From Gordonibacter sp. 28C (GTDB taxonomy: Bacteria; Actinomycetota; Coriobacteriia; Coriobacteriales; Eggerthellaceae): 64,000 bases of DNA. Numbering within the stretch: the stretch's first letter is position 1; each line of letters begins with the position of its first letter. Shown here piece after piece: positions 44,368 through 52,696 of the stretch. A program made the position numbers and the translations under genes. The notes under the pieces were generated by a model. That model saw only the letters and a list, made by a program, of their open reading frames with translations. It searched no databases and was not told the DNA's origin. The stretch covers positions 18,245 to 82,244 of the forward strand of contig NZ_PPTR01000016.1 of NCBI RefSeq assembly GCF_003339845.1, given 5' to 3'.

Positions 44368-45720
44368 CTACCTTCCGGTGTAGCCGATTACTTGCAGCAG
44401 CACCAGCGTGTACAGGCCCAGGAACAGCAGCGAGGCCAGCACGATGCCCACTGCCTTGAGGGCGGTGGCCTTCGTCTTGTCGCCGCTCACGTCCTCCTCG
44501 ATGGCGTCCCAGGCGTCGTCGACCGTGACGATGCCCAGCAGCATGTTGTGCTCGTCCACCACCGGCATGGCGGGCAACTCGTATTTGAAGATGTCGGCCG
44601 CCACGTCCTCTTCGGTTTCGTCGGGCGTCGCGGAGATCACGTCGTCGTACATGACGTCGCCCACGGGCTTCGCGTCGTCGGTGAGCACGAGGGTGCGCAG
44701 CGATAGAACGCCTTCGAACTCGTCGTATTCGTTGAGCACGTAGACGTAATGCACGGTGGGGTGGTCTTCGGGCAGCTCGCGCAGCACCTCGATGGTCTGG
44801 CCCACCGTGTCGGTGGCGTGCACGGCCACGAACTGCGTAGTCATCATGCCGCCGGCTGTGCCGTCCTTGTAGCCCAAAAGCCGGCGGATCTCGGTGGCGT
44901 CCTCCACGCCCATGAGGCGCAGCAGCGTCTCGGCCTTCTCGTAGGACAGGTCGCGCACGATGTCGGCCGCGTCGTCCGGGTCCATGTTGCCCAAAAGGCC
45001 GGCGGCGCGGGCGTCGTCCAGATCCTCGATGAAGTCGGCTTGGTACTCGTCCTCCATCTCGGAGATGGCCTCGGTGGCCTGCGCCTCGTCCAGGTGTTGG
45101 AACACGTTGGCGCGCTGTTGCGGGTCCAGCTGCTCCAGGATGTCGGCCACGTCGGCGGGATGCAGTTCGTCCAGGCGCTTGTGCGTCACGGAAAGCTGCA
45201 CTTCGGACAGGTCGCGGTCGAGCAGGTCCATGTAGTTCCAGGCGATGATCTGCTCGTCGATCTTCTTGTTGAACACCTTCGCCACGGAAACAACGGCGCG
45301 CTCGAGCCAAGGGGCAAGCCCGCGCAGGATGCCGCGAATGCCCACCTCGGCGCCCAGCAGGCGCAGCTGCGTGCCCGAAATGGACAGCTTCAGATCGTTC
45401 ACGCGCACGACCTTCAGGCCCTGCGTGTCCACGATCTGGCGGTTCAGCAAGTCGCGAGCGAGCAGCACCTCGTCGGGCTGCAGATAGCTGAAGCGGATGT
45501 CGTGCGCTTCCACCGTGAGCGTGATGCCCTCGTCGTCGAATTCGTCGACGTACTTGCGCCACGAGATCATGAACGGGACCTTGCCGGGCCCCTGGAAGGC
45601 CAGGCTCGTGATGCGGGGAAACACCTCGCCGGTGGAGATGGCCAAGTCGGAGATCGTGCCGATCTTCTCGCCGGATGCATCGACGACGGGTTTCCCCATT
45701 ATTTGAGAGAGATAGAGCAT
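44368..45720 (-). CDS. MgtE-like Mg-sensing protein without the transport pore
   Basis: The 450-aa protein has two PRC-barrel-like modules (~1-160), an MgtE N domain (LHPADVADILEQLDPQQRANVFQHLD...), two CBS domains (~310-415) and a single C-terminal helix (AVGIVLASLLFLGLYTLVLLQVI). MgtE itself has five pore helices; these are missing. The acidic MgtE-N/CBS unit is the Mg2+-sensing gate in MgtE. Here it precedes an NRMT gene by 4 bp, so it may sense Mg2+ and gate that partner. ATG at 45720 has AAGGGAAA upstream. Confidence 0.85.
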   Translation of the reverse strand: MLYLSQIMGKPVVDASGEKIGTISDLAISTGEVFPRITSLAFQGPGKVPFMISWRKYVDEFDDEGITLTVEAHDIRFSYLQPDEVLLARDLLNRQIVDTQGLKVVRVNDLKLSISGTQLRLLGAEVGIRGILRGLAPWLERAVVSVAKVFNKKIDEQIIAWNYMDLLDRDLSEVQLSVTHKRLDELHPADVADILEQLDPQQRANVFQHLDEAQATEAISEMEDEYQADFIEDLDDARAAGLLGNMDPDDAADIVRDLSYEKAETLLRLMGVEDATEIRRLLGYKDGTAGGMMTTQFVAVHATDTVGQTIEVLRELPEDHPTVHYVYVLNEYDEFEGVLSLRTLVLTDDAKPVGDVMYDDVISATPDETEEDVAADIFKYELPAMPVVDEHNMLLGIVTVDDAWDAIEEDVSGDKTKATALKAVGIVLASLLFLGLYTLVLLQVIGYTGR

Positions 45721-45937
45721 GTTGGTTTCCCTTGCCGTCAGGCCCATGACCGGCGCGGTTTCAGCATATCGCAAAAGTGCGTTTCGGGCAGCGCGATGCG
45801 CGTCAAGCTTGCGTCAAGTCGATGAGCGTAGCAGTCGTTCTTCGACTGCCAGCGAAAAGGGAAGCCGAAGGAGGACTACTTACTGTGAGGTTTCGATTTT
45901 CGAACCTTCAAGTATGTTCCTTTCCTTCAACAATAAA

Positions 45938-45970
45938 AAAGCCGCACGTGCTTCATGAGTCGTTGCGGTC
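45938..45970 (-). terminator. Terminator-like element after tRNA-Arg
   Basis: On the minus strand CCGCA pairs with TGCGG just before CTTTTTTATT. The stem is short, so this is tentative. The rest of 45721-45986 shows no gene and no recognisable M-box. Confidence 0.4.
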
Positions 45971-45986
45971 TTCAAAGCTGTAAAAG

Positions 45987-46063
45987 TGGTGCGCCGTGAG
46001 GGATTCGAACCCCCGACGTACTGATTCGTAGTCAGTCCCTCTATCCAGCTGAGGTAACGGCGC
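45987..46063 (-). tRNA. tRNA-Arg (ACG)
   Basis: Read on the minus strand: acceptor GCGCCGT pairs with ACGGCGC, D arm CCTCAGCTGGATAGAGG, anticodon loop CTACGAA (ACG), T arm GGGGGTTCGAATCCCTC and an encoded CCA. The wobble A would be deaminated to inosine by TadA, which is encoded at 58813. Confidence 0.96.
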
Positions 46064-46134
46064 ACGTCGAAACAGCAAAAGTTATTATGCCGGTAATGCC
46101 GAGCGCTGTCAACGACTATTTTCAGGAAGTTGCT

Positions 46135-46176
46135 AAATCACAAACCGCTCGCAGTTCTCCGGGCGGTTTGTGATTT
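46135..46176. terminator. Bidirectional terminator
   Basis: AAATCACAAACCGC (46135-46148) and GCGGTTTGTGATTT (46163-46176) are perfect 14-bp arms. It lies between tRNA-Arg and the small acidic gene. Confidence 0.85.
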
Positions 46177-46313
46177 ATTGGCTTGCGGTTCGGTTTGCCG
46201 CTCTTGGAGGGGACGATGGCGGCGGAGCCGATATCCGGTGGCGAAAGGGGTGGCGTAAGCATGCTTCGATTGGGAAAGGATTATGCCGTCCAGGGCGTGA
46301 TCGCCAAACGAAG

Positions 46314-46342
46314 GCGGCCCCGCGTCGAACGAGGCGGGGCCG
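46314..46342 (-). terminator. Terminator of the small acidic gene
   Basis: GCGGCCCCGC (46314-46323) and GCGGGGCCGC (46333-46342) form a perfect 10-bp stem. On the minus strand it is followed by CTTCGTTT, about 30 bp after the small gene's stop. Confidence 0.75.
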
Positions 46343-46373
46343 CGGGCTTGGGGTGCGGAAAGGCCGCGCGAAG

Positions 46374-46541
46374 CTACTTGGCTTCCGGCCAGTCCTCGAT
46401 GATCTTGGCGGACTCCTTGTTGCCCACGTCGATGACGTCGATCTCGTCGGGCGTCTCGATGACCTCCAAGACCTCTTCGTTGCTGGGGATGACGATCTTC
46501 TCTTCGGACGTTTTCTCGTCGGATGCTTTCTTGTCGGGCAT
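46374..46541 (-). CDS. Small acidic hypothetical protein (55 aa)
   Basis: The frame MPDKKASDEKTSEEKIVIPS... continues through EVLEVIETPDEIDVIDVGN and ends in IIEDWPEAK. An excellent AGGAG lies 8 nt before the ATG, and a strong terminator follows, so this is a real monocistronic gene despite its size. It is rich in Asp, Glu, Lys, Ile and Val, with no signal peptide, membrane helix or cysteine. I do not recognise a family. A role as a small soluble regulator or tail-like peptide is only a guess. Confidence 0.75.
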   Translation of the reverse strand: MPDKKASDEKTSEEKIVIPSNEEVLEVIETPDEIDVIDVGNKESAKIIEDWPEAK

Positions 46542-46976
46542 AGCTGGCTCCTATCACTCGGACGAACGGGATACGAGAACAATGTACGCCGCAGGCTTCG
46601 CGCGATCGCCTTGCGCCGCGTATCGTTCACGGGCGCGTAGCGTCCGCGTTGAGGACATGTTGCCGAACCGGCGGCCAGGACGGCGTCGCTGCGCTGATCC
46701 CCCGATCTTTTCCCGACGACGACCCTTGGTGGCACAGAAATGACAGATTCTTTGCAGACTCGCGATTGAAAACGTTCTGTAGGTTCGCAATGGCTCGTGG
46801 GTGGCGATCGTTTGCCCAGTTCGCTTGGATCAGGGGAAGGCCGCAGCGCTTTTTCGAAGGGCGAAAATGCAAAGAATCGGTGAAAAGTGTGCCGAAGGGA
46901 AGCCGAGCAGCCGGCCAAAGGGGGAAGCCCTCTTGGCTTCCCGGCTCCTGCCGTCGGGCGGACGAACCGCTTCCTG
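46542..46976. other. 435-bp gap without a recognised gene
   Basis: It holds the promoter region of the small acidic gene on the left. GATTCTTTGCA (46746-46756) and TGCAAAGAATC (46868-46878) are perfect 11-bp inverted repeats 111 bp apart. GGGAAGCC/GGCTTCCC (46924-46946) near the right end can form a hairpin that may terminate the ABC operon. Confidence 0.5.
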
Positions 46977-47723
46977 CTAGCGGGCGTACACGGTGCGCTT
47001 GCGGGTGACCAGGCGGTCGACGAACTCGGTGGCGGGCGCGCGCAGGATGTCGCACGGCGGCGCGAACTGCACGGCACGGCCGGCTTCCATGACCAGCACC
47101 TTGTCGCCCAGGTCGAGCGCCTCGTCGATGTCGTGCGTCACGAACAGAACGGTGATGCCCGTCTGCCGGTGTATGCGCTTGATCTCGTCTTGCAGGCTGC
47201 TGCGCGTGATGGCGTCCACGGCGCTGAACGGCTCGTCTGCCAACAGGATGTCGGGGCTGGCCGCGAGGGCGCGGGCGATGCCGACGCGTTGCGCCTGGCC
47301 GCCCGACAGCTCGGCGGGATAGCGGTCCGCGATGTCGCGCGGCAGCCCGATGATGTCCATCCACTTCGCCACGGCCGCTTCGGTGCGGCCCTTGTCGCCG
47401 CTGTTCAGCAGCGTGGGCACGTATGCGATGTTCTGCTCTACCGTGAGGTGGGGGAACAGCACGCTGCCCTGGATGGCGTAGCCGATGTTGCGGCGCAACT
47501 CGATGGGGTCGGCGCTCGACGTGGCCTGCCCGTGCACGAGCACCTGGCCCTCGTCGGGCATCACGAGGGCGTTCACCGTTTTCAGCAGCGTGGTTTTGCC
47601 GCAGCCGGAACTGCCGATGATGGTGACGAACGCTCCTTCGTCGATGCGCAGGTCCACGTCGTTCACGGCGATCGCGTCGCCGAACCGCTTGGTCACGTGC
47701 TCGAATGCGACGGCATCGCTCAT
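46977..47723 (-). CDS. Osmoprotectant-type ABC transporter ATP-binding protein
   Basis: The 248-aa protein has Walker A GSSGCGKTTLLKTVN, Q-loop, signature LSGGQAQRVGIARALAA, Walker B ILLADEPFSAVDAI and the H-loop LFVTHDIDEALDLGD. The QAQR-type signature and length fit the ProV/OpuBA group for glycine betaine, choline or carnitine. It lacks the CBS domains of OpuAA/ProV. It directly follows the permease-binding protein gene, with its ATG next to that gene's stop. Confidence 0.9.
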   Translation of the reverse strand: MSDAVAFEHVTKRFGDAIAVNDVDLRIDEGAFVTIIGSSGCGKTTLLKTVNALVMPDEGQVLVHGQATSSADPIELRRNIGYAIQGSVLFPHLTVEQNIAYVPTLLNSGDKGRTEAAVAKWMDIIGLPRDIADRYPAELSGGQAQRVGIARALAASPDILLADEPFSAVDAITRSSLQDEIKRIHRQTGITVLFVTHDIDEALDLGDKVLVMEAGRAVQFAPPCDILRAPATEFVDRLVTRKRTVYAR

Positions 47724-49409
47724 TTACATCAGCCCCCTCTCGGCCAGAAACGCGTCGGCCACCTCTTTGGGCTCGCGCCCCTGCGTCTCCACTTCGTTGT
47801 TCATGCGCGCCATGTCGGCGTCGGTTATGGCGCCTTGCAGCTTCTCCAGCTCGCCGCGCAGCTCGGGGTGCTTCTCCAACGTGTCCATCCGCACGACGTT
47901 GCCGCACAGATACGATGGGTAGAAGCCCTTGTCGTCCTCCAGAACCACCAGGCGGTCGTCGGCCACCTGCCCGTCGGTGGTGGACACGACGATGGCGTCC
48001 ACCTGCCCCTCGAACAGCGCCTGGTACTTCAAGCTGATGTCCATGTCGCGCGTGGCGGCGAAGTCCATGCCGTAGGCCTGCTGCAAGCCGGGGTAGCCGT
48101 CCTGGCGGTCGAAGAAGTCGGGCTCGGCACCGAAGGCCAGCTCGCCCGCCGCCTGCGCGAGGTCGGAGTACGTGCGCAGGTTGTAGCGGTCGGCCGCATC
48201 CTTGCTCACGGCCAGGCCGTACGTGTTGTTGAAGCCGTACTTGCCCACCCAGGTGAGCCCCAGTTGCGATTCGTATTCTTGCTGCATGGCGTCGAACAGG
48301 GACTCGTCGTAGGTGTCGTCGTGCTTGAGCACGGCGTTCCAGCCGGTGCCCGTGTACTCGGGGTACAGGTCGAAGTCCCCCCGCTCCATGCCGGGCTCGA
48401 TGTTCGACGTGCCGCCGCCCACCCCCTGCGTGAGCTCCACGTTCAGGTCGGTGTCGTGCTCGATGAGCGTGTTCAGCATTTCGCCGAGAACGTACTGCTC
48501 GGTCATGGGCTTCGTGGCGATATGCACGGTGTCGCCGGTCGCGCCTTCCCGGTTGACGAATGCGAACGCGCCGCCCGCCGCGAGCACGACCGCGGCGGCG
48601 ACGGCGACAACGGCGCCGATTCGACGGTGCGGCTTCTTGGCCGATGTGCGGCCCGGTGTCGCCGTGTCGCCGTCGTCTACTTCGCTCGAGACGCCGGCCG
48701 TGGCGCCGAGGGCCGCCTGCTGCGGACGGGGTATCGCGCCGAGCGCCGCGCGAACGCGCGAGCGGCGCGGCTTCGGCTCCAGATGCCTCCGCGTGGCCTT
48801 CTCGGCCACGCCCAGCAATAGGTCGACCGCTATGGCCAGCAACGCGATGAGCACGCTGCCCGCCAGCGTCATGGCAAGGTTGTTCGTGGTGATGCCGCGG
48901 TAGATGGCCACGCCCAGGCCGCCTGCGCCGATGAAGCTGGCGATGCCGGCCAGCGCGATGGTCATGGTGGCCATGTTGCGGATGCCGCTCATGATGATGG
49001 GGGCGGCCAGCGGCAACTCTATGCGGTAGAGCAGCTGCCGATCGGTGGATCCCATGCCGCGCGCCGCCTCGATGATGGCGGGCTCGATGGTGGTGAGGCC
49101 GGTGTAGGTGTTGCGCACCATGGGCAGCAGCGCGTACACGGTCAGCGCCACCACGGCCGTGAGGTCGCCTATGCCCGTCACGGGTATGAGGAAGCCGAAC
49201 AGCGCGATGGACGGGATGGTGTACACGAAGTTCACCAGGGCCAGCACCGGCTTCGCCCCGCGCCGCCACTGCGCGATGGCGATGCCCAGCGACAGGCCGA
49301 TGAGCGCCGCCAGCACGATGGACACGAGCGATATGCCGATATGCTGCAGCAGCAGGTCGAAAAACCAGCTGCGACGTTCGACGAGCAGTGAGAACATGGT
49401 GGATATCAC
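47724..49409 (-). CDS. Fused permease and substrate-binding protein of osmoprotectant ABC transporter
   Basis: The ~561-aa protein joins an OpuB-type permease (five to six helices, with the EAA-like loop EAARGMGSTDRQLLYRIELPLAAP) to an OpuAC-type binding domain (~300-561: HIATKPMTEQYVLGEMLNTLIE...). A Lys/Arg/Ala-rich cytoplasmic linker and one more helix join the two. Such fusions are known in Gram-positives. GTG at 49409 has GAGG 5 nt upstream; ATG at 49397 is a close alternative. With the ATPase it forms a complete importer; the exact quaternary amine is not set. Confidence 0.88.
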   Translation of the reverse strand: MISTMFSLLVERRSWFFDLLLQHIGISLVSIVLAALIGLSLGIAIAQWRRGAKPVLALVNFVYTIPSIALFGFLIPVTGIGDLTAVVALTVYALLPMVRNTYTGLTTIEPAIIEAARGMGSTDRQLLYRIELPLAAPIIMSGIRNMATMTIALAGIASFIGAGGLGVAIYRGITTNNLAMTLAGSVLIALLAIAVDLLLGVAEKATRRHLEPKPRRSRVRAALGAIPRPQQAALGATAGVSSEVDDGDTATPGRTSAKKPHRRIGAVVAVAAAVVLAAGGAFAFVNREGATGDTVHIATKPMTEQYVLGEMLNTLIEHDTDLNVELTQGVGGGTSNIEPGMERGDFDLYPEYTGTGWNAVLKHDDTYDESLFDAMQQEYESQLGLTWVGKYGFNNTYGLAVSKDAADRYNLRTYSDLAQAAGELAFGAEPDFFDRQDGYPGLQQAYGMDFAATRDMDISLKYQALFEGQVDAIVVSTTDGQVADDRLVVLEDDKGFYPSYLCGNVVRMDTLEKHPELRGELEKLQGAITDADMARMNNEVETQGREPKEVADAFLAERGLM

Positions 49410-49782
49410 GTGCGCCTCGCTTTCTCGCAGGTCGAAGGTGGAAGGGTGGCTTGGGCGCACGGCCGATGCTATCTCATTTCGGGCAGGAGCCCGTTCGGAC
49501 AACATACTCGAAGACGAACCGTCATCGTTTGGTAAATGAGCACGCGGGTTAGAAAAGCGCAAGAGGAAAACTGATCAGCGATTATGCGCTTAAGGTGTCA
49601 GGATTCCGTCTGTTATTCACCTAAAAGTACTGTTGAGAAATGCCGCGAGGCTTTATCATGCTAAAGCACGAACGGACGATCATCCGATTTCCCAGCCATC
49701 GCCCAGCCGCAACCGGCCCCTGCCGGCCGTTCGGCAACGCGCTTGGGGAAACGGGAGCCGTCCATGACGCAGGGAGGTTTGC

Positions 49783-51132
49783 ATGTACGACGAAGAAAAG
49801 AAGATCGCTCTCTACGAGAATTTCAAAATCATCAACTCCATCGATCCCACCTATTATGAGCAGTACGACGTGAAGCGCGGCCTGCGCAACGCGGACGGCA
49901 CCGGCGTGGTGGCCGGCCTGACGAACATCGCGAACGTGCACGGCTACATCGTGTCGGACAACGAGAAGATCGCCGACGAGGGGCACCTGCGCTATCGCGG
50001 CTACGACATCTACGACCTGCTGGGCGACCAGTCGGCCGAACACCGCTTCAACTTCGAAGAAGTGGCGTACCTGCTGCTCATGGGCGATCTGCCCACGCGC
50101 GACCAGCTCGACCGCTTCATCAGCGTGCTCGATTCCGAGCGCGAGCTGCCTGACGGCTTCACCGCGTCCATGATCATGCGCGACACGCCGCCCGACATCA
50201 TGAACGTGCTGGCCCGCACCATCCTTCTGCTGTACGCATACGACCCCGACGCGGAGGACCGCTCGGCGCAACACGAGATACACACCGCCATCTCGCTCAT
50301 CTCGCGTCTGCCGCGCATCATGGTGCTCACGTACTACGCCAAGCGCGCCCGCTACAACAACGAGTCCATGATCATGCACCGCTTCGTTCCCGGCCAGTCC
50401 ACGGCCGAGACCATCCTGTCCATGCTGCGCGCCGACCGCCAGTTCACGCCGGAGGAGGCGCGCATGCTCGACGTCATGCTATGCCTGCATGCGGAGCACG
50501 GCGGCGGCAACAACTCCACGTTCACCACGCGCGTGCTCACCTCGTCGGACACCGACCCGTACTCCACGTACGCCGGCGCCATCGGCTCGCTCAAGGGCTG
50601 GAAGCACGGCGGCGCGAACCACCAGGTGCTGGCTATGCAGCAGGACATCAAGCAGAACGTGGCCGACTGGTCCGACGAGGGCCAGGTGGCCGACTACCTG
50701 GCGAAGATCGTGCGCAAGGAGGCCTTCGACAACACGGGCCTGGTGTACGGCATGGGCCATGCCGTGTACACGAAGTCCGATCCGCGCGCCATCATCTGCA
50801 AGCAGTTCGCCCAGAACCTGGCGGCCGGCACGGAATACGAGGCTGAGTTCAACCTGCTCAAGGCCGTGGAGCGCCTGGCTCCGGAGGTTATTCTGCGCGA
50901 GAAGGGCACGAGCAAGGACATGTGCGCGAACATCGACATGTACTCCGGCTTTGTGTACTCCATGATGGGTATTCCCGAGGACCTGTTCACGCCGCTGTTC
51001 GCGTGCGCCCGCATGTCCGGTTGGGCCGCCCACCGCTTCGAGGAGATCGTCTCCGGCAAGCGCATCATCCGTCCCGCCTACAAGTCCACCCGCGTTGCGA
51101 AGCGCGAATACGTGGCCATGGACGAACGGTAG
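49783..51132 (+). CDS. gltA: Citrate synthase
   Basis: The 449-aa protein has the citrate-synthase fold markers: GHLRYRGYDI, FEEVAYLLLMGDLPT, ADHGGG-type CLHAEHGGGNNSTF with a catalytic His, LKGWKHGGANHQV, GMGHAVYTKSDPRA with the second His and SGFVYSMMGIP with the late region. It condenses oxaloacetate and acetyl-CoA. GGGAGG precedes the ATG. In an anaerobe it likely feeds glutamate synthesis. The long N-terminus with DEGHLRYRGYD fits the Gram-positive type. Confidence 0.93.
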   Translation: MYDEEKKIALYENFKIINSIDPTYYEQYDVKRGLRNADGTGVVAGLTNIANVHGYIVSDNEKIADEGHLRYRGYDIYDLLGDQSAEHRFNFEEVAYLLLMGDLPTRDQLDRFISVLDSERELPDGFTASMIMRDTPPDIMNVLARTILLLYAYDPDAEDRSAQHEIHTAISLISRLPRIMVLTYYAKRARYNNESMIMHRFVPGQSTAETILSMLRADRQFTPEEARMLDVMLCLHAEHGGGNNSTFTTRVLTSSDTDPYSTYAGAIGSLKGWKHGGANHQVLAMQQDIKQNVADWSDEGQVADYLAKIVRKEAFDNTGLVYGMGHAVYTKSDPRAIICKQFAQNLAAGTEYEAEFNLLKAVERLAPEVILREKGTSKDMCANIDMYSGFVYSMMGIPEDLFTPLFACARMSGWAAHRFEEIVSGKRIIRPAYKSTRVAKREYVAMDER

Positions 51133-51224
51133 GGGTCCTTCGACGCCGCGGTTCTCGCCGCGTCGTGCGCCGCCATCGCTTCTTGCACGATGTCGATGGG
51201 GGCAAAACCTGTACGTTGGGAAAC

Positions 51225-51260
51225 AAGACGGTTTCGCATGACGCGAGCCGTCTTTTTCTT
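51225..51260 (+). terminator. Terminator after citrate synthase
   Basis: AAGACGG (51225-51231) pairs with CCGTCTT (51248-51254), inner TCGC/GCGA pairing, followed by TTTCTT. Confidence 0.85.
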
Positions 51261-51330
51261 ATCACCGCCTGATTAGAATGATAAGAATGAATGGAACCTG
51301 GCATGCGCGAGGCGGCGACGGGGGATCGGC

Positions 51331-52683
51331 ATGTTCGTTGAGAGCGATCATATCGAGTTCAAACGCGAGTATTCGAAGACGGTGCTGAAAACGGTGGTCG
51401 CCTTCGCCAACACGGACGGCGGGGTTATCTACCTGGGCATCGACGACAGCGGCACCATCTGCGGCCTTTCCGATCCCGACGCCGTCCTCCTTTCCGCCAC
51501 GAACGCCATCCGCAGCTCCATCAAGCCCGACGCCGCCATGGTGGTGCAGTGCAAGCGCCAGAAGATGCACGGCAAGCAGGTCGTGCGCATTCGCGTGGAG
51601 CGCGGCGCGAAACGGCCCTACTACCTGTCCAACAAGGGAATGCGGCCCGAGGGCGTGTACGTGCGCCAGGGCTCGGCGTCGTTCATGGCCACCGAGGCGG
51701 AAATAGCCTCGCTGCTCAAGGAGACCCAGAAGGATTCGTACGAGGATCGCCGCTGCCTTGTGCAGAAGCTCACGTTCGACGAGATGCGCGCGGTGTTCCG
51801 GCGCGAAGGCGTTCCCTACAGCCGCGCCACGCTGTCCGTTTTGGGCGCCGTGGACGAGGACGGCCAGTTCACCAATCTGGGCTGGCTGCTGTCCGACCAG
51901 TGCGCATCGTCCATCAAGCTCGCCAGCTTCTTCGGGTCGAAACGCACCACGTTCAAGCACCGCCTTGAAACGGGCGGATCGCTGCTGACCCAATTCGACC
52001 AGGCGCTCGGTTTCCTTGCCGAGCACACGCACTACAAAACGGCCTTCGTGAACATGAAACGCGTCGATTACGACGACTATCCGCCCGACGCGGTGCGCGA
52101 GGCGCTGATCAACGCAATCATCCACCAAGATTACGGGTTGGCCTTGTCCACGCAGGTGAGCGTGTTCGAGGACCGCATCGAGATCGTGTCGCACGGCGAC
52201 TCGCCGGCGTCGTATTCGCTCGACGAGTTTCAGATGGACGTGTCGGTGCCGCGCAATCCGAAGCTGGCCGCCGCCTTCTACCGGATAGGGCTCATCGAGG
52301 CGTACGGCACGGGCATAGCGCGCATGTTCGAAGCCTACGAGGGAAGCGGCACGGCTCCGCGTTTCGACATAACGGACCACCTGTTCGGAGTGGTTCTGCC
52401 CAACCGGAACGGATCCGATTTCGAGCTTCGCACGGAGCCCGGCGCGCCCCGGATGACGGCCCCGGCGCGCGCGGCCGAGGCCGGAGAGCTGCGCCGTCAG
52501 GAACGCGCGGTGCTTTCGGTTGTGGAGGAGGCCGGCCCGCTCAGGCGCAGCGAGATACAGGAGCGGTTCGATTTTTCCCAGGCCACGCTCCTGCGCATCC
52601 TGAAACGCTTGGAGGAGCAGGGCGCCGTGCAGGCGGAGGGCAACACCCGCCGCCGCGTCTATCGCGCTCTCACGATCCGATAG
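51331..52683 (+). CDS. AlbA_2 (Schlafen-like) ATP-binding transcriptional regulator
   Basis: The 450-aa protein has an N-terminal AlbA_2 domain (ESDHIEFKREYS...KTVVAFANTDGGVIYLGIDDSG), a middle ATPase-like module (PPDAVREALINAIIHQDYG...NPKLAAAFYRIGLIEAYGTGI) of the HATPase_c_4 type and a C-terminal winged helix (~395-450: RRSEIQERFDFSQATLLRILKRLEEQG). This layout is common in predicted regulators and some phage-defence loci. No partner defines a role. The ATG at 51331 follows a G-rich GGCGACGGGGGATCGGC. Confidence 0.85.
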   Translation: MFVESDHIEFKREYSKTVLKTVVAFANTDGGVIYLGIDDSGTICGLSDPDAVLLSATNAIRSSIKPDAAMVVQCKRQKMHGKQVVRIRVERGAKRPYYLSNKGMRPEGVYVRQGSASFMATEAEIASLLKETQKDSYEDRRCLVQKLTFDEMRAVFRREGVPYSRATLSVLGAVDEDGQFTNLGWLLSDQCASSIKLASFFGSKRTTFKHRLETGGSLLTQFDQALGFLAEHTHYKTAFVNMKRVDYDDYPPDAVREALINAIIHQDYGLALSTQVSVFEDRIEIVSHGDSPASYSLDEFQMDVSVPRNPKLAAAFYRIGLIEAYGTGIARMFEAYEGSGTAPRFDITDHLFGVVLPNRNGSDFELRTEPGAPRMTAPARAAEAGELRRQERAVLSVVEEAGPLRRSEIQERFDFSQATLLRILKRLEEQGAVQAEGNTRRRVYRALTIR

Positions 52684-52696
52684 TCGCGCCCGCGCC

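Noticed and set aside
45721..45986. M-box or other Mg2+ riboswitch upstream of the MgtE-like gene
   Set aside because: No conserved M-box core could be recognised in the minus-strand leader.
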